Positions 7,301 through 15,191 of a stretch of 33,371 bases of DNA are shown here, piece by piece. Source of the DNA: an uncultured Clostridia bacterium. Lineage in GTDB: Bacteria; Bacillota; Clostridia; Christensenellales; Aristaeellaceae. The notes below the pieces were generated by a model. That model had not been told where the DNA came from, ran no database searches, and worked only from the letters and a program-made list of their open reading frames with translations. Position numbers and translations under genes: made by a program. The DNA is taken from the NCBI GenBank assembly GCA_945948915.1, contig CAMFCQ010000024.1, positions 1 through 33,371 on the forward strand. The letters run 5' to 3'. Positions within the stretch are counted from its first letter, which is position 1. Each line of letters starts with the position of its first letter.

Positions 7301-9490
7301 GTGACTGACAACGAAAACCGCAAGACCCCCGATACGAACGAGGACAAGAACAACGCCGGCAGGCGCGCAGGCGTGCGCCGCCGCCCGGCTGTGAAGAAGA
7401 GCGAGACGGCTGAAAGCGCCGTGAAGAGCGAGAAGACGAAGCGCCCGTCCGCAAAGCCCAAGGCCGCCAGGGCCGCGGCGAAGCCTGAGCAGGGCGCGCA
7501 GAGCGCCGCGCCCAGGAGCCCGCGCAGGAAGCCTGCCGCGCAGGCGAAGAAGGCCGCGCCGGCCCAGCGGGCGGCTGCCGCCCCGCAGACCGCAGCGGCC
7601 CAGCAGGCATCTGCCGCCCCGCAGACCGCGCCGGTCCAGCAGGCTGCGCCGGCCAAAAAGGCCCGTCCGATCGCGGGCAGGAAGCCGGCGTCGCATCCGC
7701 AGACGGGCCGCCGCCGCGTGACGCCGCCCGCCAGCGTGCAGGCGGACAAGCCGTTCATCTCCCAGAGCCTGCAGCTGGTGGGCAAGAAGCCGCCGACGAT
7801 GCGCTCCCGCGCCAGCGAGCACCCCAGCCGCGCGACGCTGCGCATGATCCCGCTGGGCGGCATGTGCGAGATCGGCAAGAACATGACGGCCTATGAGTAC
7901 GGCAACGACATCATCATCGTCGATTGCGGCCAGATCTTCCCGGACGAGACCATGCCGGGCGTGGACGCCGTCATCCCGGACTTCACCTATGTGCTGCAGA
8001 ACCGCGACCGCGTGCGCGGCATCTTCATCACCCACGGCCATGAGGACCACATCGGCGGCCTGCCGTACCTGATGCGCGAGTTCAAGGCGCCCATCTACGG
8101 CGGCAGGATGGCCGTGGAGCTGCTCAAGTACAAGCTCGACGACCGCGTCCCGGGCCTGACCAAGAGCTGCACGCTGCGCGCCGTGGAGGCGGGCGAGGTG
8201 ATCCGCGCGGGCTGCTTCTCCGTGGAGTTCATCCACGTGAACCACTCCATCGCGGACGCTTTCATGTTCGCCATCCGCACGCCGATCGGCACCATCGTGC
8301 ACTCCGGCGACTTCAAGATCGACTACACGCCCATCAGCGGCGATATCATGGATCTGCAGCGCATCGCGCAGATCGGACGCGAGGGCGTGCTGCTCTTCGT
8401 GTGCGAGTCCACGAACATCGAGGTGCCGGGCTTCTCCAAGTCCGAGCGCCACGTCGGCGAATCCATGGCCGACATGTTCAAGGACGCGCAGGGCCGCATC
8501 TTCGTGGCGACGTTCTCCTCGAACGTCTCCCGCCTGCAGCAGATCTTCACCGCCGCCGAGCGCCACGGCCGCAAGGTCGCGCTCGTGGGCCGGAGCATGC
8601 TCAACGTGTTCAACGCGGCCAACAACCTGGGCTATATCCAGATGAAGCCGGACACGCTCATCGAGATCTCCCAGGTGGACAGGCTGCCGCCCGAGCAGGT
8701 GTGCATCATCTCCACCGGCTCCCAAGGCGAGCCGATGAGCGCGCTCACGCGCATCGCCTTCAACAACCACCGCGAGCTGGAGATTCAGGCGGGCGACACC
8801 GTCATCATCTCCGCTTCGCCGATCCCGGGCAACGAAAAGCCCATCTACAAGGTCATTAACGAGCTGTACAAGCGCGACGCGAAGGTGTACTATTCCGCGC
8901 TGGCGGACGTGCACGTCTCCGGCCACGCCTCCCAGGAGGAGATCAAGCTGGTGCACAGCCTGGTGCGCCCCAAGTTCTTCATCCCGGCGCACGGCGAGAC
9001 CCGCATGCTCTATCAGCACGCGGAGCTGGCGCACAAGCTGGGCGTGCCGTTTGAGAACATCTTCATCCTGGCCAACGGCGATATCTTCGAGATTGCGAAG
9101 GGCAGCGCGCGCGTGACCGGCTTCACCAACGGCGAGGCCGTGCTCATCGACGGCTCCTCCAGGGGCGAGGTGGACAACACCGTGCTGCGCGAGCGCAAGC
9201 TGCTCTCTGACGACGGCGTGGTCTCCATCGGTCTGGCGGTCAGCGCCAGAACCGGCGCGATGATGGCCCAGCCGGTCGTCAGCGCGATGGGCTTCCTGTA
9301 CGACAGCGAGCACCAGAAGGTCGAGGCGGCCTGCCGCCAGCACGCGGCCAACATGGTCACCCGCACGATCGCCTCCGGCAAGCGGATCCGCGACTGCGTG
9401 CCGCAGCTGCAGGGCCAGATGCGCTCCTTCCTCTACGAGAAGACGAAGCGCCGCCCGGTTGTGATGATCAACGTGATTGAGGTGGAGTGA
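7301..9490 (+). CDS. rnj: Ribonuclease J with long Ala/Lys/Pro-rich N-terminal extension
   Basis: RNase J is a zinc-dependent exo- and endonuclease that matures rRNA and degrades mRNA from the 5' end. The product has 729 residues. The catalytic part starts near residue 180 (RMIPLGGMCEIGKN) and is about 550 residues long, the usual length. It shows the metallo-beta-lactamase motif HGHEDH (245-250), the beta-CASP region, and the late HASQEE and HGE segments. Residues 1 to about 175 are low complexity, very basic, rich in Ala, Lys, Pro and Gln, and surely disordered. The start is the GTG at 7301, with AAAGGAA about 7 nt upstream; the open frame extends to 7091 but without a site. The gene is followed directly by an rRNA methyltransferase. 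Confidence 0.93.
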   Translation: MTDNENRKTPDTNEDKNNAGRRAGVRRRPAVKKSETAESAVKSEKTKRPSAKPKAARAAAKPEQGAQSAAPRSPRRKPAAQAKKAAPAQRAAAAPQTAAAQQASAAPQTAPVQQAAPAKKARPIAGRKPASHPQTGRRRVTPPASVQADKPFISQSLQLVGKKPPTMRSRASEHPSRATLRMIPLGGMCEIGKNMTAYEYGNDIIIVDCGQIFPDETMPGVDAVIPDFTYVLQNRDRVRGIFITHGHEDHIGGLPYLMREFKAPIYGGRMAVELLKYKLDDRVPGLTKSCTLRAVEAGEVIRAGCFSVEFIHVNHSIADAFMFAIRTPIGTIVHSGDFKIDYTPISGDIMDLQRIAQIGREGVLLFVCESTNIEVPGFSKSERHVGESMADMFKDAQGRIFVATFSSNVSRLQQIFTAAERHGRKVALVGRSMLNVFNAANNLGYIQMKPDTLIEISQVDRLPPEQVCIISTGSQGEPMSALTRIAFNNHRELEIQAGDTVIISASPIPGNEKPIYKVINELYKRDAKVYYSALADVHVSGHASQEEIKLVHSLVRPKFFIPAHGETRMLYQHAELAHKLGVPFENIFILANGDIFEIAKGSARVTGFTNGEAVLIDGSSRGEVDNTVLRERKLLSDDGVVSIGLAVSARTGAMMAQPVVSAMGFLYDSEHQKVEAACRQHAANMVTRTIASGKRIRDCVPQLQGQMRSFLYEKTKRRPVVMINVIEVE

Positions 9491-9495
9491 AAGCG

Positions 9496-10686
9496 ATGCC
9501 ACAAGAGAATCTGCCCGTCGTCCATGTCATCAACGGACGGCAGAAGAAGCTGCTCCAGGGCCATCCCTGGGTGTACGGCAACGAGATTGAGCGCGTCGAG
9601 GGCGAGACGACTGACGGCGAGCTGGTGACGGTCGTCGATTTCCGCGGACGGTACATGGGCACGGGCTTCTACAACAGCCGCAGCCTGATCACCGTGCGCC
9701 TGCTGACGCACCGCCAGGAGGAAATCAACGAGGCGCTGATCGCCTCCCGCGTGAAGGCGGCCTGCGCATACCGCAGGTTCGTCCTACAGCGCGAGGACAC
9801 CGATTCCTGCCGCCTGATCTACGGCGAGGCGGACCGCCTGCCCGGCGTAATCGCCGACCGCTTCGGCGGCGTGATCGTGCTGCAGGTGCTGGCGCTGGGC
9901 ATGGAGAAGTACACACAGGTGATTGCGGACACGCTGGTGGCCTGCGAAAACCCAGCGTGCCTGCTGCTGAACAACGACGACGCCATCCGCCAAAAAGAGG
10001 GCATGACCTGCTTTACGAAGGTGCTGCACGGCGCGCTGCCCGAGGAGACGGTCATCCATGAGAACGGCATCCGGCTCGCCGTGGACGTGCAGGGCGGCCA
10101 GAAGACCGGCTACTTCCTGGATCAGAAGGACAACCACCTGTTCGTGCGTCCATTCTGCAAGGATGCGCGCGTGCTGGACTGCTTCTCCTACATCGGCGGC
10201 TTTGCGCTCAACGCGGCCATAGGCGGCGCGCGCGAGGTGACGGCGGTGGACATCAGCGAGAGCGCCGTGGAGCTCATCCGCCGCAACGCAGAGCTGAACG
10301 GCGTGCAGATCAACACTGTCTGCGCGAACTGCTTTGACTTCCTGCGCGCGCAGGTAAAGGAGAAGCAGAAGTACGACGTGATTGTGCTCGATCCGCCGGC
10401 CTTCACCAAGGCGCACGCGAACATGGCCAACGCCTGCCGCGGCTATAAGGAGATCGCGCTCTCCGCAATGCGCCTGCTCCCTGCGGGCGGCGTGCTGGCG
10501 ACGCACAGCTGCTCCTACCACATGCCGGAGGATGTGTTTGTCAATACCGTCCTCTCCGCCGCGCAGGATCTGCACCGTCAGGTGCGCGTGATCACGCTGC
10601 GCAGGCAGGATATTGACCACCCGGTGCTGGCCGGATACCCCGAGAGCCACTACCTCAAGAGCCTGTGGCTCCAGATGCTGGATTGA
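9496..10686 (+). CDS. RlmI-like 23S rRNA (cytosine-C5) methyltransferase
   Basis: This 396-residue SAM-dependent methyltransferase has an N-terminal PUA-type RNA-binding domain (HPWVYGNEI), a central linker, and a Rossmann methyltransferase domain. The family signature GGQKTGYFLDQKDN is present. So are the catalytic-site motif DPPAF (D299) and the late Cys in SCSYH (C339), the expected nucleophile for C5-cytosine chemistry. The E. coli relative RlmI modifies C1962 of 23S rRNA. I chose ATG 9496, with GAGGTG 11 nt upstream; a GTG at 9487 overlaps the RNase J stop (GTGA) but would leave only 2 nt to the same site. Either way the gene is coupled to rnj, a plausible pairing of RNA processing and modification. 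Confidence 0.88.
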   Translation: MPQENLPVVHVINGRQKKLLQGHPWVYGNEIERVEGETTDGELVTVVDFRGRYMGTGFYNSRSLITVRLLTHRQEEINEALIASRVKAACAYRRFVLQREDTDSCRLIYGEADRLPGVIADRFGGVIVLQVLALGMEKYTQVIADTLVACENPACLLLNNDDAIRQKEGMTCFTKVLHGALPEETVIHENGIRLAVDVQGGQKTGYFLDQKDNHLFVRPFCKDARVLDCFSYIGGFALNAAIGGAREVTAVDISESAVELIRRNAELNGVQINTVCANCFDFLRAQVKEKQKYDVIVLDPPAFTKAHANMANACRGYKEIALSAMRLLPAGGVLATHSCSYHMPEDVFVNTVLSAAQDLHRQVRVITLRRQDIDHPVLAGYPESHYLKSLWLQMLD

Positions 10687-10707
10687 TCAGAAGAGCTGCG
10701 TATTGAA

Positions 10708-10786
10708 GCGCGAAGCGAAGAAGGGAGTCTGAGGGATGAAATCCCTCAGGCAGGTTTTAGGGCGGCAGCCCTAACGTACCCATATA
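10708..10786 (+). repeat. Structured intergenic repeat, copy R2 (core only)
   Basis: It starts 21 nt after the methyltransferase stop in the same direction. It shows GCGCGAAGCGAAGAAGGG, hairpin TGAGGGA/TCCCTCA and hairpin TTAGGGC-GGCA-GCCCTAA, then AACGTACC. The second stem differs from the TTTGGGC/GCCCAAA version of copy R3 by a paired change on both arms. The tail hairpins of R4, R6 and R7 are missing. Confidence 0.8.
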
Positions 10787-10798
10787 TCAAAAAAGAAG

Positions 10799-10840
10799 CC
10801 GTCTCAGAGCAGGAGGCATAGCCTCCTACGATTGAGACGG
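10799..10840. other. Large two-part hairpin downstream of R2
   Basis: CCGTCTCA (10799-10806) pairs with TGAGACGG (10833-10840), and inside it AGGAGGC (10811-10817) pairs with GCCTCCT (10821-10827). There is no T-run on the plus side. On the minus strand the stem is followed by CTTCTTTTTT, so it looks like a terminator for antisense transcription. Confidence 0.6.
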
Positions 10841-10877
10841 GGAATACCTGCAAAGCGTGTTCCAGAATAATTCCATC

Positions 10878-10907
10878 AAGCGGATGGCCGGAAGGCTGTC
10901 CGCTTTT
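10878..10907 (+). terminator. Probable intrinsic terminator of the rnj operon
   Basis: AAGCGGA (10878-10884) pairs with TCCGCTT (10899-10905) around an inner GCC-GGAA-GGC hairpin, followed by TT and a mixed T-rich stretch. It closes the transcript that carries copy R2. Confidence 0.65.
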
Positions 10908-10955
10908 GCTTAACCAGCGGTTATCTTTTTCTCTTTATGCTTAACTTTGCCTCGC

Positions 10956-10984
10956 TTGTGCGCGGGCGCGGGATGTGCTATGCT
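10956..10984 (+). promoter_or_regulatory. Promoter of the XRE regulator gene
   Basis: TTGTGC (10956-10961) and TATGCT (10979-10984) are 17 bp apart, about 40 nt before the start codon at 11023. Confidence 0.5.
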
Positions 10985-11022
10985 GTGTTCACAGGCCTGA
11001 AGAGAGAAAGGGAGCATGACCT

Positions 11023-12072
11023 ATGCTGAGCATGAACGAGATCATCCGCGCCCGCAGACGTGCGCTGGGCATGACGCAGGAGCAGCTGGCCGAGCGCCTG
11101 GGCGTGAGCGCGCCCGCCGTGAGCAAGTGGGAGCAGGGCGCGTCGTATCCGGATGTGACGCTGCTGTCCGCGCTGGCCCGTGCGCTGGGCATCGACCTGA
11201 ACGCGCTGATGGGCTTTGAACGCACGCCGGAGAAGGCGGAGATCACCCGGATGCTCACACGCGTGAGCGACGCGGCGAAGGCCGAGGGGATCGACGCGGG
11301 GCTTTCCCTGGCCAAGGAATTCCTGCGGGAATACCCGTCCTGCGGCGCGCTGCTCTTCGGCCTGGCGGCGACGCTGGAGGGCCGGATGGTGATGGCGGGC
11401 ATGACGCAGGCGGAGCGCGAGCCGGTTTCCATGCAGCTGGAGGACTGGTATGTGCGCGCGGCGGACAGCGACGACGAGGAGGCGCGGGAAGCGGCGGCGC
11501 ATCTGCTGGCCGCCCGGGCGCTGAATCGGGGCGACGCGGACGCGGCGCAGGCCATGATGGCGCGTCTGCCGCGCGAGCCTGCGGCGGCCCGCTGGACGCT
11601 GGAGACCGGGCTGCTGCTGGCCCGGGGCGAGCGAGAGCAGGCGATTTCCTATGTGCAGAAGGCGCTGTTTTTGCGCGCGGGCGACATGCAGCAGATGCTG
11701 CTGCGGCTGATTCAGCTGGCGCTGGATGCGGGGGAGACGGACCGCGCGCAGGCGATGGCCGAGCTGACGGACGGGTTTACGGCGCTGCTGTGCCTGCACC
11801 CGTATGTCGGCCATCTGGCGCAGCTGATGCCCGCGCTGGCAAGGCGGGACAAGCCTGCCTGCATGGAGCATATCCACGCGATGCTCGAGGCGCTGCGATT
11901 GCCGTGGTCGCCGGGAACCTGCCTGCCGTATGACCGTGCCGCGCTGGGCCAGGGGGTGTCGGGGGATATGCTCGGCGGCATCGTGCGGGAGATGGAGGAA
12001 AGCGAGGAATACGCGTTTCTGCGGGAGGATGCGGCGTTCAGGGCGATGCTGGCGCAATACCGCGCAAAATAA
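11023..12072 (+). CDS. XRE-family transcriptional regulator with helical repeat C-terminal domain
   Basis: This 349-residue protein has an N-terminal Cro/C1-type helix-turn-helix at about residues 5-62. The motif runs MTQEQLAERLGVSAPAVSKWEQG. The remaining 280 residues are helical with Ala-rich, TPR-like pairs (for example ALNRGDADAAQAMMARLP). They resemble the effector or peptide-sensing part of other large XRE regulators, but no specific family is clear. The start at 11023 has AAAGGGAG about 9 nt upstream; an ATG at 11016 is in another frame and too close to the site. The gene is alone between a terminator and a MITE-flanked convergent region, so a distant or self-target is likely. Confidence 0.85.
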   Translation: MLSMNEIIRARRRALGMTQEQLAERLGVSAPAVSKWEQGASYPDVTLLSALARALGIDLNALMGFERTPEKAEITRMLTRVSDAAKAEGIDAGLSLAKEFLREYPSCGALLFGLAATLEGRMVMAGMTQAEREPVSMQLEDWYVRAADSDDEEAREAAAHLLAARALNRGDADAAQAMMARLPREPAAARWTLETGLLLARGEREQAISYVQKALFLRAGDMQQMLLRLIQLALDAGETDRAQAMAELTDGFTALLCLHPYVGHLAQLMPALARRDKPACMEHIHAMLEALRLPWSPGTCLPYDRAALGQGVSGDMLGGIVREMEESEEYAFLREDAAFRAMLAQYRAK

Positions 12073-12076
12073 GGTA

Positions 12077-12237
12077 ATACTATTCTCAGATTAAACTGAC
12101 AAATCTACTTGCGCCTTTTCCATTCTGGCGTCCGCTCATTCCATTCAACGTAGCGCCGCTACGCCTCATTTCATTCGCGTTAGCCAGAATGAAAAATTCG
12201 CTTCGTATCTTGTGTCACTTTTATCTGAGAATAGTAT
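12077..12237 (+). mobile_element. MITE copy 1
   Basis: The ends are perfect 15-bp inverted repeats, ATACTATTCTCAGAT (12077-12091) and its complement (12223-12237), extended imperfectly by about 10 bp. Inside lie another inverted pair CATTCTGGC/GCCAGAATG and a short palindrome CGTAGCG-C-CGCTACG. At 161 bp with no coding capacity, it fits a non-autonomous element that needs a transposase elsewhere. It begins 4 nt after the XRE stop codon. Confidence 0.75.
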
Positions 12238-12270
12238 AAAAGCTGCCGGGCGCATGCCTGACAGCTTTAT
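12238..12270. terminator. Bidirectional terminator between convergent genes
   Basis: AAAGCTG (12239-12245) pairs with CAGCTTT (12262-12268) around an inner CGGGC/GCCTG stem. A-rich and T-rich flanks on both sides let it serve both the XRE gene (plus) and gluQ (minus). It is exactly the spacer left between the two MITE copies. Confidence 0.6.
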
Positions 12271-12273
12271 CTT

Positions 12274-12436
12274 ATACTAATTCGCAGTTAAAATGCTTAA
12301 CAGAGCGCATCAGATTTTTCGCTTTGACGAAGCCGAGTGAAGTGAGGCGTTACTTAAGGTACGTTGAACGGAATGAGGCAAAGTCAGGGCGGAAAAGATG
12401 GTGCGTGGATTAAGCTATTTTAACAAGAATTAGTAT
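12274..12436 (-). mobile_element. MITE copy 2, inverted relative to copy 1
   Basis: The ends are imperfect 27-bp inverted repeats beginning ATACTAATTC on both sides (12274 onward and 12436 backward). Read on the minus strand its interior follows copy 1: CTTTTCC, then CTCATTCCGTTCAACGTA, then CGCCTCACTTCACTCG, then GAAAAAT. So the two are diverged members of one family facing each other. The right end lies 7 nt from the gluQ stop codon. Confidence 0.7.
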
Positions 12437-12443
12437 TATCATT

Positions 12444-13361
12444 TTACGGATACGCCAGCCGGATATCGTCCTTTTTGACGTTCCTCCAGTCAAACACCTT
12501 CGTCAGCTCCGCAAGCCCTGCGGGCCGCTTTTCGGGAAGGATCCCGGCGGAATACGCCAGCATGCCCAGAATCTGCTCGGGGGTCATGACCTTCGAGAGC
12601 GCCGTCAGGTCGAGATCCTTGTCGCGCTTGGCGAGGCGGCGGCCCTGGCTGTCCATCAGCAGGGGAATGTGGCGGTAGACGGGCGTGTCGTACCCCAGAA
12701 GCCCTTGCAGATAGATCTGGCGCGGCGTGGCGGACAGGATGTCCCGGCCGCGGACGATCTCGTTGACGCCGGAGAGCGCGTCGTCCACGACGACCGCCAG
12801 CTGATAGGCGAACAGCCCGTCCGAGCGGCGCAGGATCACGTCGCCGCAGTCCCGCGCAAGGTTCTCGCAGACCGGGCCGAAATGCCGGTCTGTAAAGGAT
12901 ACGGTCTCGTCCGGCACGCGCAGACGCATGGCGGGCGTGCGGGTCTTGATGCGTTCGGCGATTTCCCCGGGCGTGAGGGCGGCGCAGGCGCGGTTATAGA
13001 CCGGCTCGCGGTCGCCCAGGTTCGGGGCCTGCGCGGCGTGCAGCTGGGCGCGGGTGCAGAAGCACGGGTAGATCAGGCCCATCGATTGCAGATGATCAAA
13101 GGCCTGCGCGTAGATCTCCGTGCGCTGACTCTGGTAAATGGGCGGCTCGTCCCAGTCAAAGCCCAGAAAGCGCAGATCGGCAACGCACTGGTCGGCCAGG
13201 CGCCTGGGGCAGCGCGGCGCGTCCAGATCCTCGATGCGCAGCAGGAACCTCCCGCCCTGGCTGCGGCAGGAGAGCCAGGCCAGCAGGCAGCACAGCAGGT
13301 TGCCCAGGTGCAGCCGCCCGCTGGGCGTGGGCGCGAAGCGCCCGACCACCGGCGTGCTCAT
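12444..13361 (-). CDS. gluQ: Glutamyl-Q tRNA(Asp) synthetase
   Basis: GluQRS is a shortened glutamyl-tRNA synthetase paralogue that attaches glutamate to the queuosine base of tRNA-Asp. The 305-residue product has the catalytic domain only, without the anticodon-binding domain, as expected. The class I HIGH-like motif is HLGN (18-21) and the KMSKS-like loop is LAKRDKD. The zinc site typical of the family is visible as CFC (C-X-C) followed later by YNRAC (Y-X3-C). The start at 13361 overlaps the stop of the upstream small gene as ATGA, so it is translated as the second gene of a pair. Confidence 0.93.
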   Translation of the reverse strand: MSTPVVGRFAPTPSGRLHLGNLLCCLLAWLSCRSQGGRFLLRIEDLDAPRCPRRLADQCVADLRFLGFDWDEPPIYQSQRTEIYAQAFDHLQSMGLIYPCFCTRAQLHAAQAPNLGDREPVYNRACAALTPGEIAERIKTRTPAMRLRVPDETVSFTDRHFGPVCENLARDCGDVILRRSDGLFAYQLAVVVDDALSGVNEIVRGRDILSATPRQIYLQGLLGYDTPVYRHIPLLMDSQGRRLAKRDKDLDLTALSKVMTPEQILGMLAYSAGILPEKRPAGLAELTKVFDWRNVKKDDIRLAYP

Positions 13362-13660
13362 GCGTCCGTCAGCGGATTGCGCGCGCCGCTGTGCTTCTTC
13401 TCGCCGTCGGGCATGATCAGCTCGATCTCCAATCGGTCAAAGTCCACGCTCTCGGTGAAGTGCTCCTTGGTGTAGGACGTGCGGCCGAACTTTTCAAACT
13501 CGCGGTTGTGCTTGGGCAGCTGCAGCGGGCGCTGCACGTCGAACCGTCGGCAGATTTCCAGAAACGCTTCCTCGATGTCGTCGTTCTCAATGGCGATGGT
13601 CTCCTGCCGGGCGATGCGGTGATGCCGGATGAGACGGCCCCAGAGCCTGTTTTTGTCCAT
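13358..13660 (-). CDS. Conserved-looking small protein coupled to gluQ, unknown function
   Basis: I do not recognise a named family. The 100-residue product is basic at the N-terminus (MDKNRLWGRLIRHHRIARQ) and then mixed alpha/beta. It contains EEAFLEICRRFDVQRPLQLPKHNREFEKFGR and a charged C-terminal part. No membrane segment or signal peptide is present. The start at 13660 is set by AAGGAG 8 nt upstream, and the stop overlaps gluQ by 4 nt, so the two are certainly co-translated. The aromatic, Arg- and Lys-rich make-up would suit an RNA- or tRNA-related role with GluQRS, but that is inference from position only. Confidence 0.75.
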   Translation of the reverse strand: MDKNRLWGRLIRHHRIARQETIAIENDDIEEAFLEICRRFDVQRPLQLPKHNREFEKFGRTSYTKEHFTESVDFDRLEIELIMPDGEKKHSGARNPLTDA

Positions 13661-13670
13661 GTTTGTCTCC

Positions 13671-13699
13671 TTGCCTGCGCGCGGCGAATGCGCTATAAT
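13671..13699 (+). promoter_or_regulatory. Promoter of the WalJ-like gene
   Basis: TTGCCT (13671-13676) and TATAAT (13694-13699) are 17 bp apart, about 50 nt before the start at 13749. Confidence 0.65.
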
Positions 13700-13716
13700 A
13701 AACAATCGGTGAGATG

Positions 13717-13745
13717 ATTTTATATGATCGAAGGGGATTTGTAAA
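13717..13745 (-). promoter_or_regulatory. Possible promoter of the small gene-gluQ pair
   Basis: On the minus strand TTTACA (13745-13740) and TAAAAT (13722-13717) are 17 bp apart. The two divergent promoters face each other across about 20 bp, and this one overlaps the leader of the plus-strand gene. Confidence 0.5.
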
Positions 13746-13748
13746 GGC

Positions 13749-14567
13749 ATGCGGCTCACACTTTGTCCGCTGTTCTCCGGTTCCTCCGGCAACAGCATCT
13801 ATATCTCCGCCGGCGGCGTGCGGCTGCTGGTGGACGCGGGCATGAGCGCGTCACGCGTGGAGGCGAATCTGCGCGAGATCGGTGTGGATATCCGCGACAT
13901 CGACGCGATTCTGGTGACGCACGAGCACGTGGATCACATCCGCGGCCTGGGCGTGCTCTGCCGCAAGTACGGCCTGCCGGTCTACGCCAACGAGGGCACC
14001 TGGGACGGCATCCTGCTGCGCGAATCGGGCATTCCGCTGCGCTGCGTGCGCACGTTCTACACGGGCGAGGACTTCTACATCGGCGGCGTGAACGTGCATC
14101 CGTTCCCGATTCCGCACGACGCGAAGGAGCCCGTGGGCTACAGCTTTGACTGCCAGGGCCTGCGCTGCGCGGTGGCGACGGACCTGGGGCACATCTGCGA
14201 GGGCTGGATGAATGCGGTCAGCGGCTGTCAGGCGCTGGTGCTGGAGGCCAATCACGACGTGGAGATGGTGAACCGCGGCCCGTATCCCTCGCACCTCAAG
14301 CGCAGAATCCTGGGGAAAAAGGGCCATCTGAACAACGAGGACTGCGCCAGGGCGCTGCTTTCGCTGGTGAAGTCCGGCACGCGCGCGGTTTTTCTTTCTC
14401 ATCTTTCTCTGGACAATAATTTGCCCGAATTGGCATATAATACCGTGTGCGGAGCCCTGCGCGAGGCGGGCTATGACGTGGGCACGGATGTGCGCGTGTC
14501 GGTTTCCCGCAGGGACAAGGTGTCGGACATGCTGGTGCTGACCAGCGAGGATGTGCAGGCCGTGTGA
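13749..14567 (+). CDS. MBL-fold metallohydrolase, WalJ/YycJ type
   Basis: This 272-residue cytoplasmic metallo-beta-lactamase-fold protein opens with LCPLFSGSSGNS and carries the metal site THEHVDH (H58, H60, D62, H63). Further metal-ligand segments are FPIPHDA, ATDLGH and LSHLS. This pattern is that of YycJ/WalJ, often encoded with the WalRK system and linked to coordination of cell division or DNA repair; the walRK genes are not nearby here. A possible ribosome site GAAGGGG lies about 11 nt before the ATG, with AAAGG also very close. The next gene follows after 61 nt and may be cotranscribed. Confidence 0.88.
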   Translation: MRLTLCPLFSGSSGNSIYISAGGVRLLVDAGMSASRVEANLREIGVDIRDIDAILVTHEHVDHIRGLGVLCRKYGLPVYANEGTWDGILLRESGIPLRCVRTFYTGEDFYIGGVNVHPFPIPHDAKEPVGYSFDCQGLRCAVATDLGHICEGWMNAVSGCQALVLEANHDVEMVNRGPYPSHLKRRILGKKGHLNNEDCARALLSLVKSGTRAVFLSHLSLDNNLPELAYNTVCGALREAGYDVGTDVRVSVSRRDKVSDMLVLTSEDVQAV

Positions 14568-14628
14568 ACCGGCCCGCTGCCGATTCAAAGGATGGAAGAA
14601 TCGACAAACCAACAAGGAGGCCATGGAG

Positions 14629-14886
14629 ATGGGGCGCAGGGTGACGCTGAACCTTGACGGTGAAACGCTTGATAAGCTCGACGCGCTGGCCGAATCGCTC
14701 GGCTTTTCGCAGGAGATGGCGGCGGTGTATGCCATCCGCCTGGTGAGCGCATGCGTGGAGGAAGGGCTTCTTGCGGACGTGCCCGCCCGCGCCTGGCCCC
14801 GGGAGGCCCAGCTGCTCACCGGCACCGGCGGGAAGGTGATTGAATTCTACGCGCGGCGCGAAAAAAATGCGGAGGAGAGCGATTGA
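14629..14886 (+). CDS. Small ribbon-helix-helix-like protein
   Basis: This 85-residue protein starts with a strand GRRVTLNLD (2-10), then helix GETLDKLDALAESLG (11-25), turn FS, and helix QEMAAVYAIRLVSACVEEG (28-46). That order is the ribbon-helix-helix fold of Arc/MetJ-type DNA-binding proteins. The C-terminal 35 residues are unlike antitoxin tails that I know, and no toxin gene follows. The start is ATG 14629, 8 nt after AAGGAGG; ATG 14623 lies only 2 nt from it. DNA binding, perhaps autoregulatory, is inference. Confidence 0.65.
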   Translation: MGRRVTLNLDGETLDKLDALAESLGFSQEMAAVYAIRLVSACVEEGLLADVPARAWPREAQLLTGTGGKVIEFYARREKNAEESD

Positions 14887-14943
14887 GCGCATAATCGCGG
14901 CGATATCGGTGCAGACTTCCTTTCGTAGAAAGGAGTGGACTGC

Positions 14944-15180
14944 ATGGATCGACTTTCCCTTTTGCTTGTCATCATCGGCGCGATCAACTGGGGCCTCATC
15001 GGGCTGTTCCAGTTTGACCTGGTGGCGTTCCTCTTCGGCGGACAGGCTGCGCTGATCTCCCGGGTGCTCTACACCATCATCGGCGCGGCCGGCGTGTGGA
15101 GCATCTCGATGCTCTTTACCAGCCGGGATGCACGGCAGGAGCGCCACACACAGCCGCGCGTTGACGGCGCAAACGCCTGA
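14944..15180 (+). CDS. DUF378 family small membrane protein
   Basis: The 78-residue product has two hydrophobic segments (LSLLLVIIGAINWGLIGLF and VLYTIIGAAGVWSISMLF) around FDLVAFLFGG. That is the signature of the DUF378/YuzA-like family. Its function is not known. The start at 14944 is set by AAAGGAG 8 nt upstream. A basic, polar tail follows the second helix. It lies 57 nt after the ribbon-helix-helix gene in the same direction. Confidence 0.82.
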   Translation: MDRLSLLLVIIGAINWGLIGLFQFDLVAFLFGGQAALISRVLYTIIGAAGVWSISMLFTSRDARQERHTQPRVDGANA

Positions 15181-15191
15181 TTTCATGAAGC

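Noticed and set aside
11016-11219. Alternative frame starting at 11016 over the XRE gene
   Set aside because: The ATG is too close to the ribosome site and the translation lacks any fold, while the frame from 11023 gives a clear helix-turn-helix.
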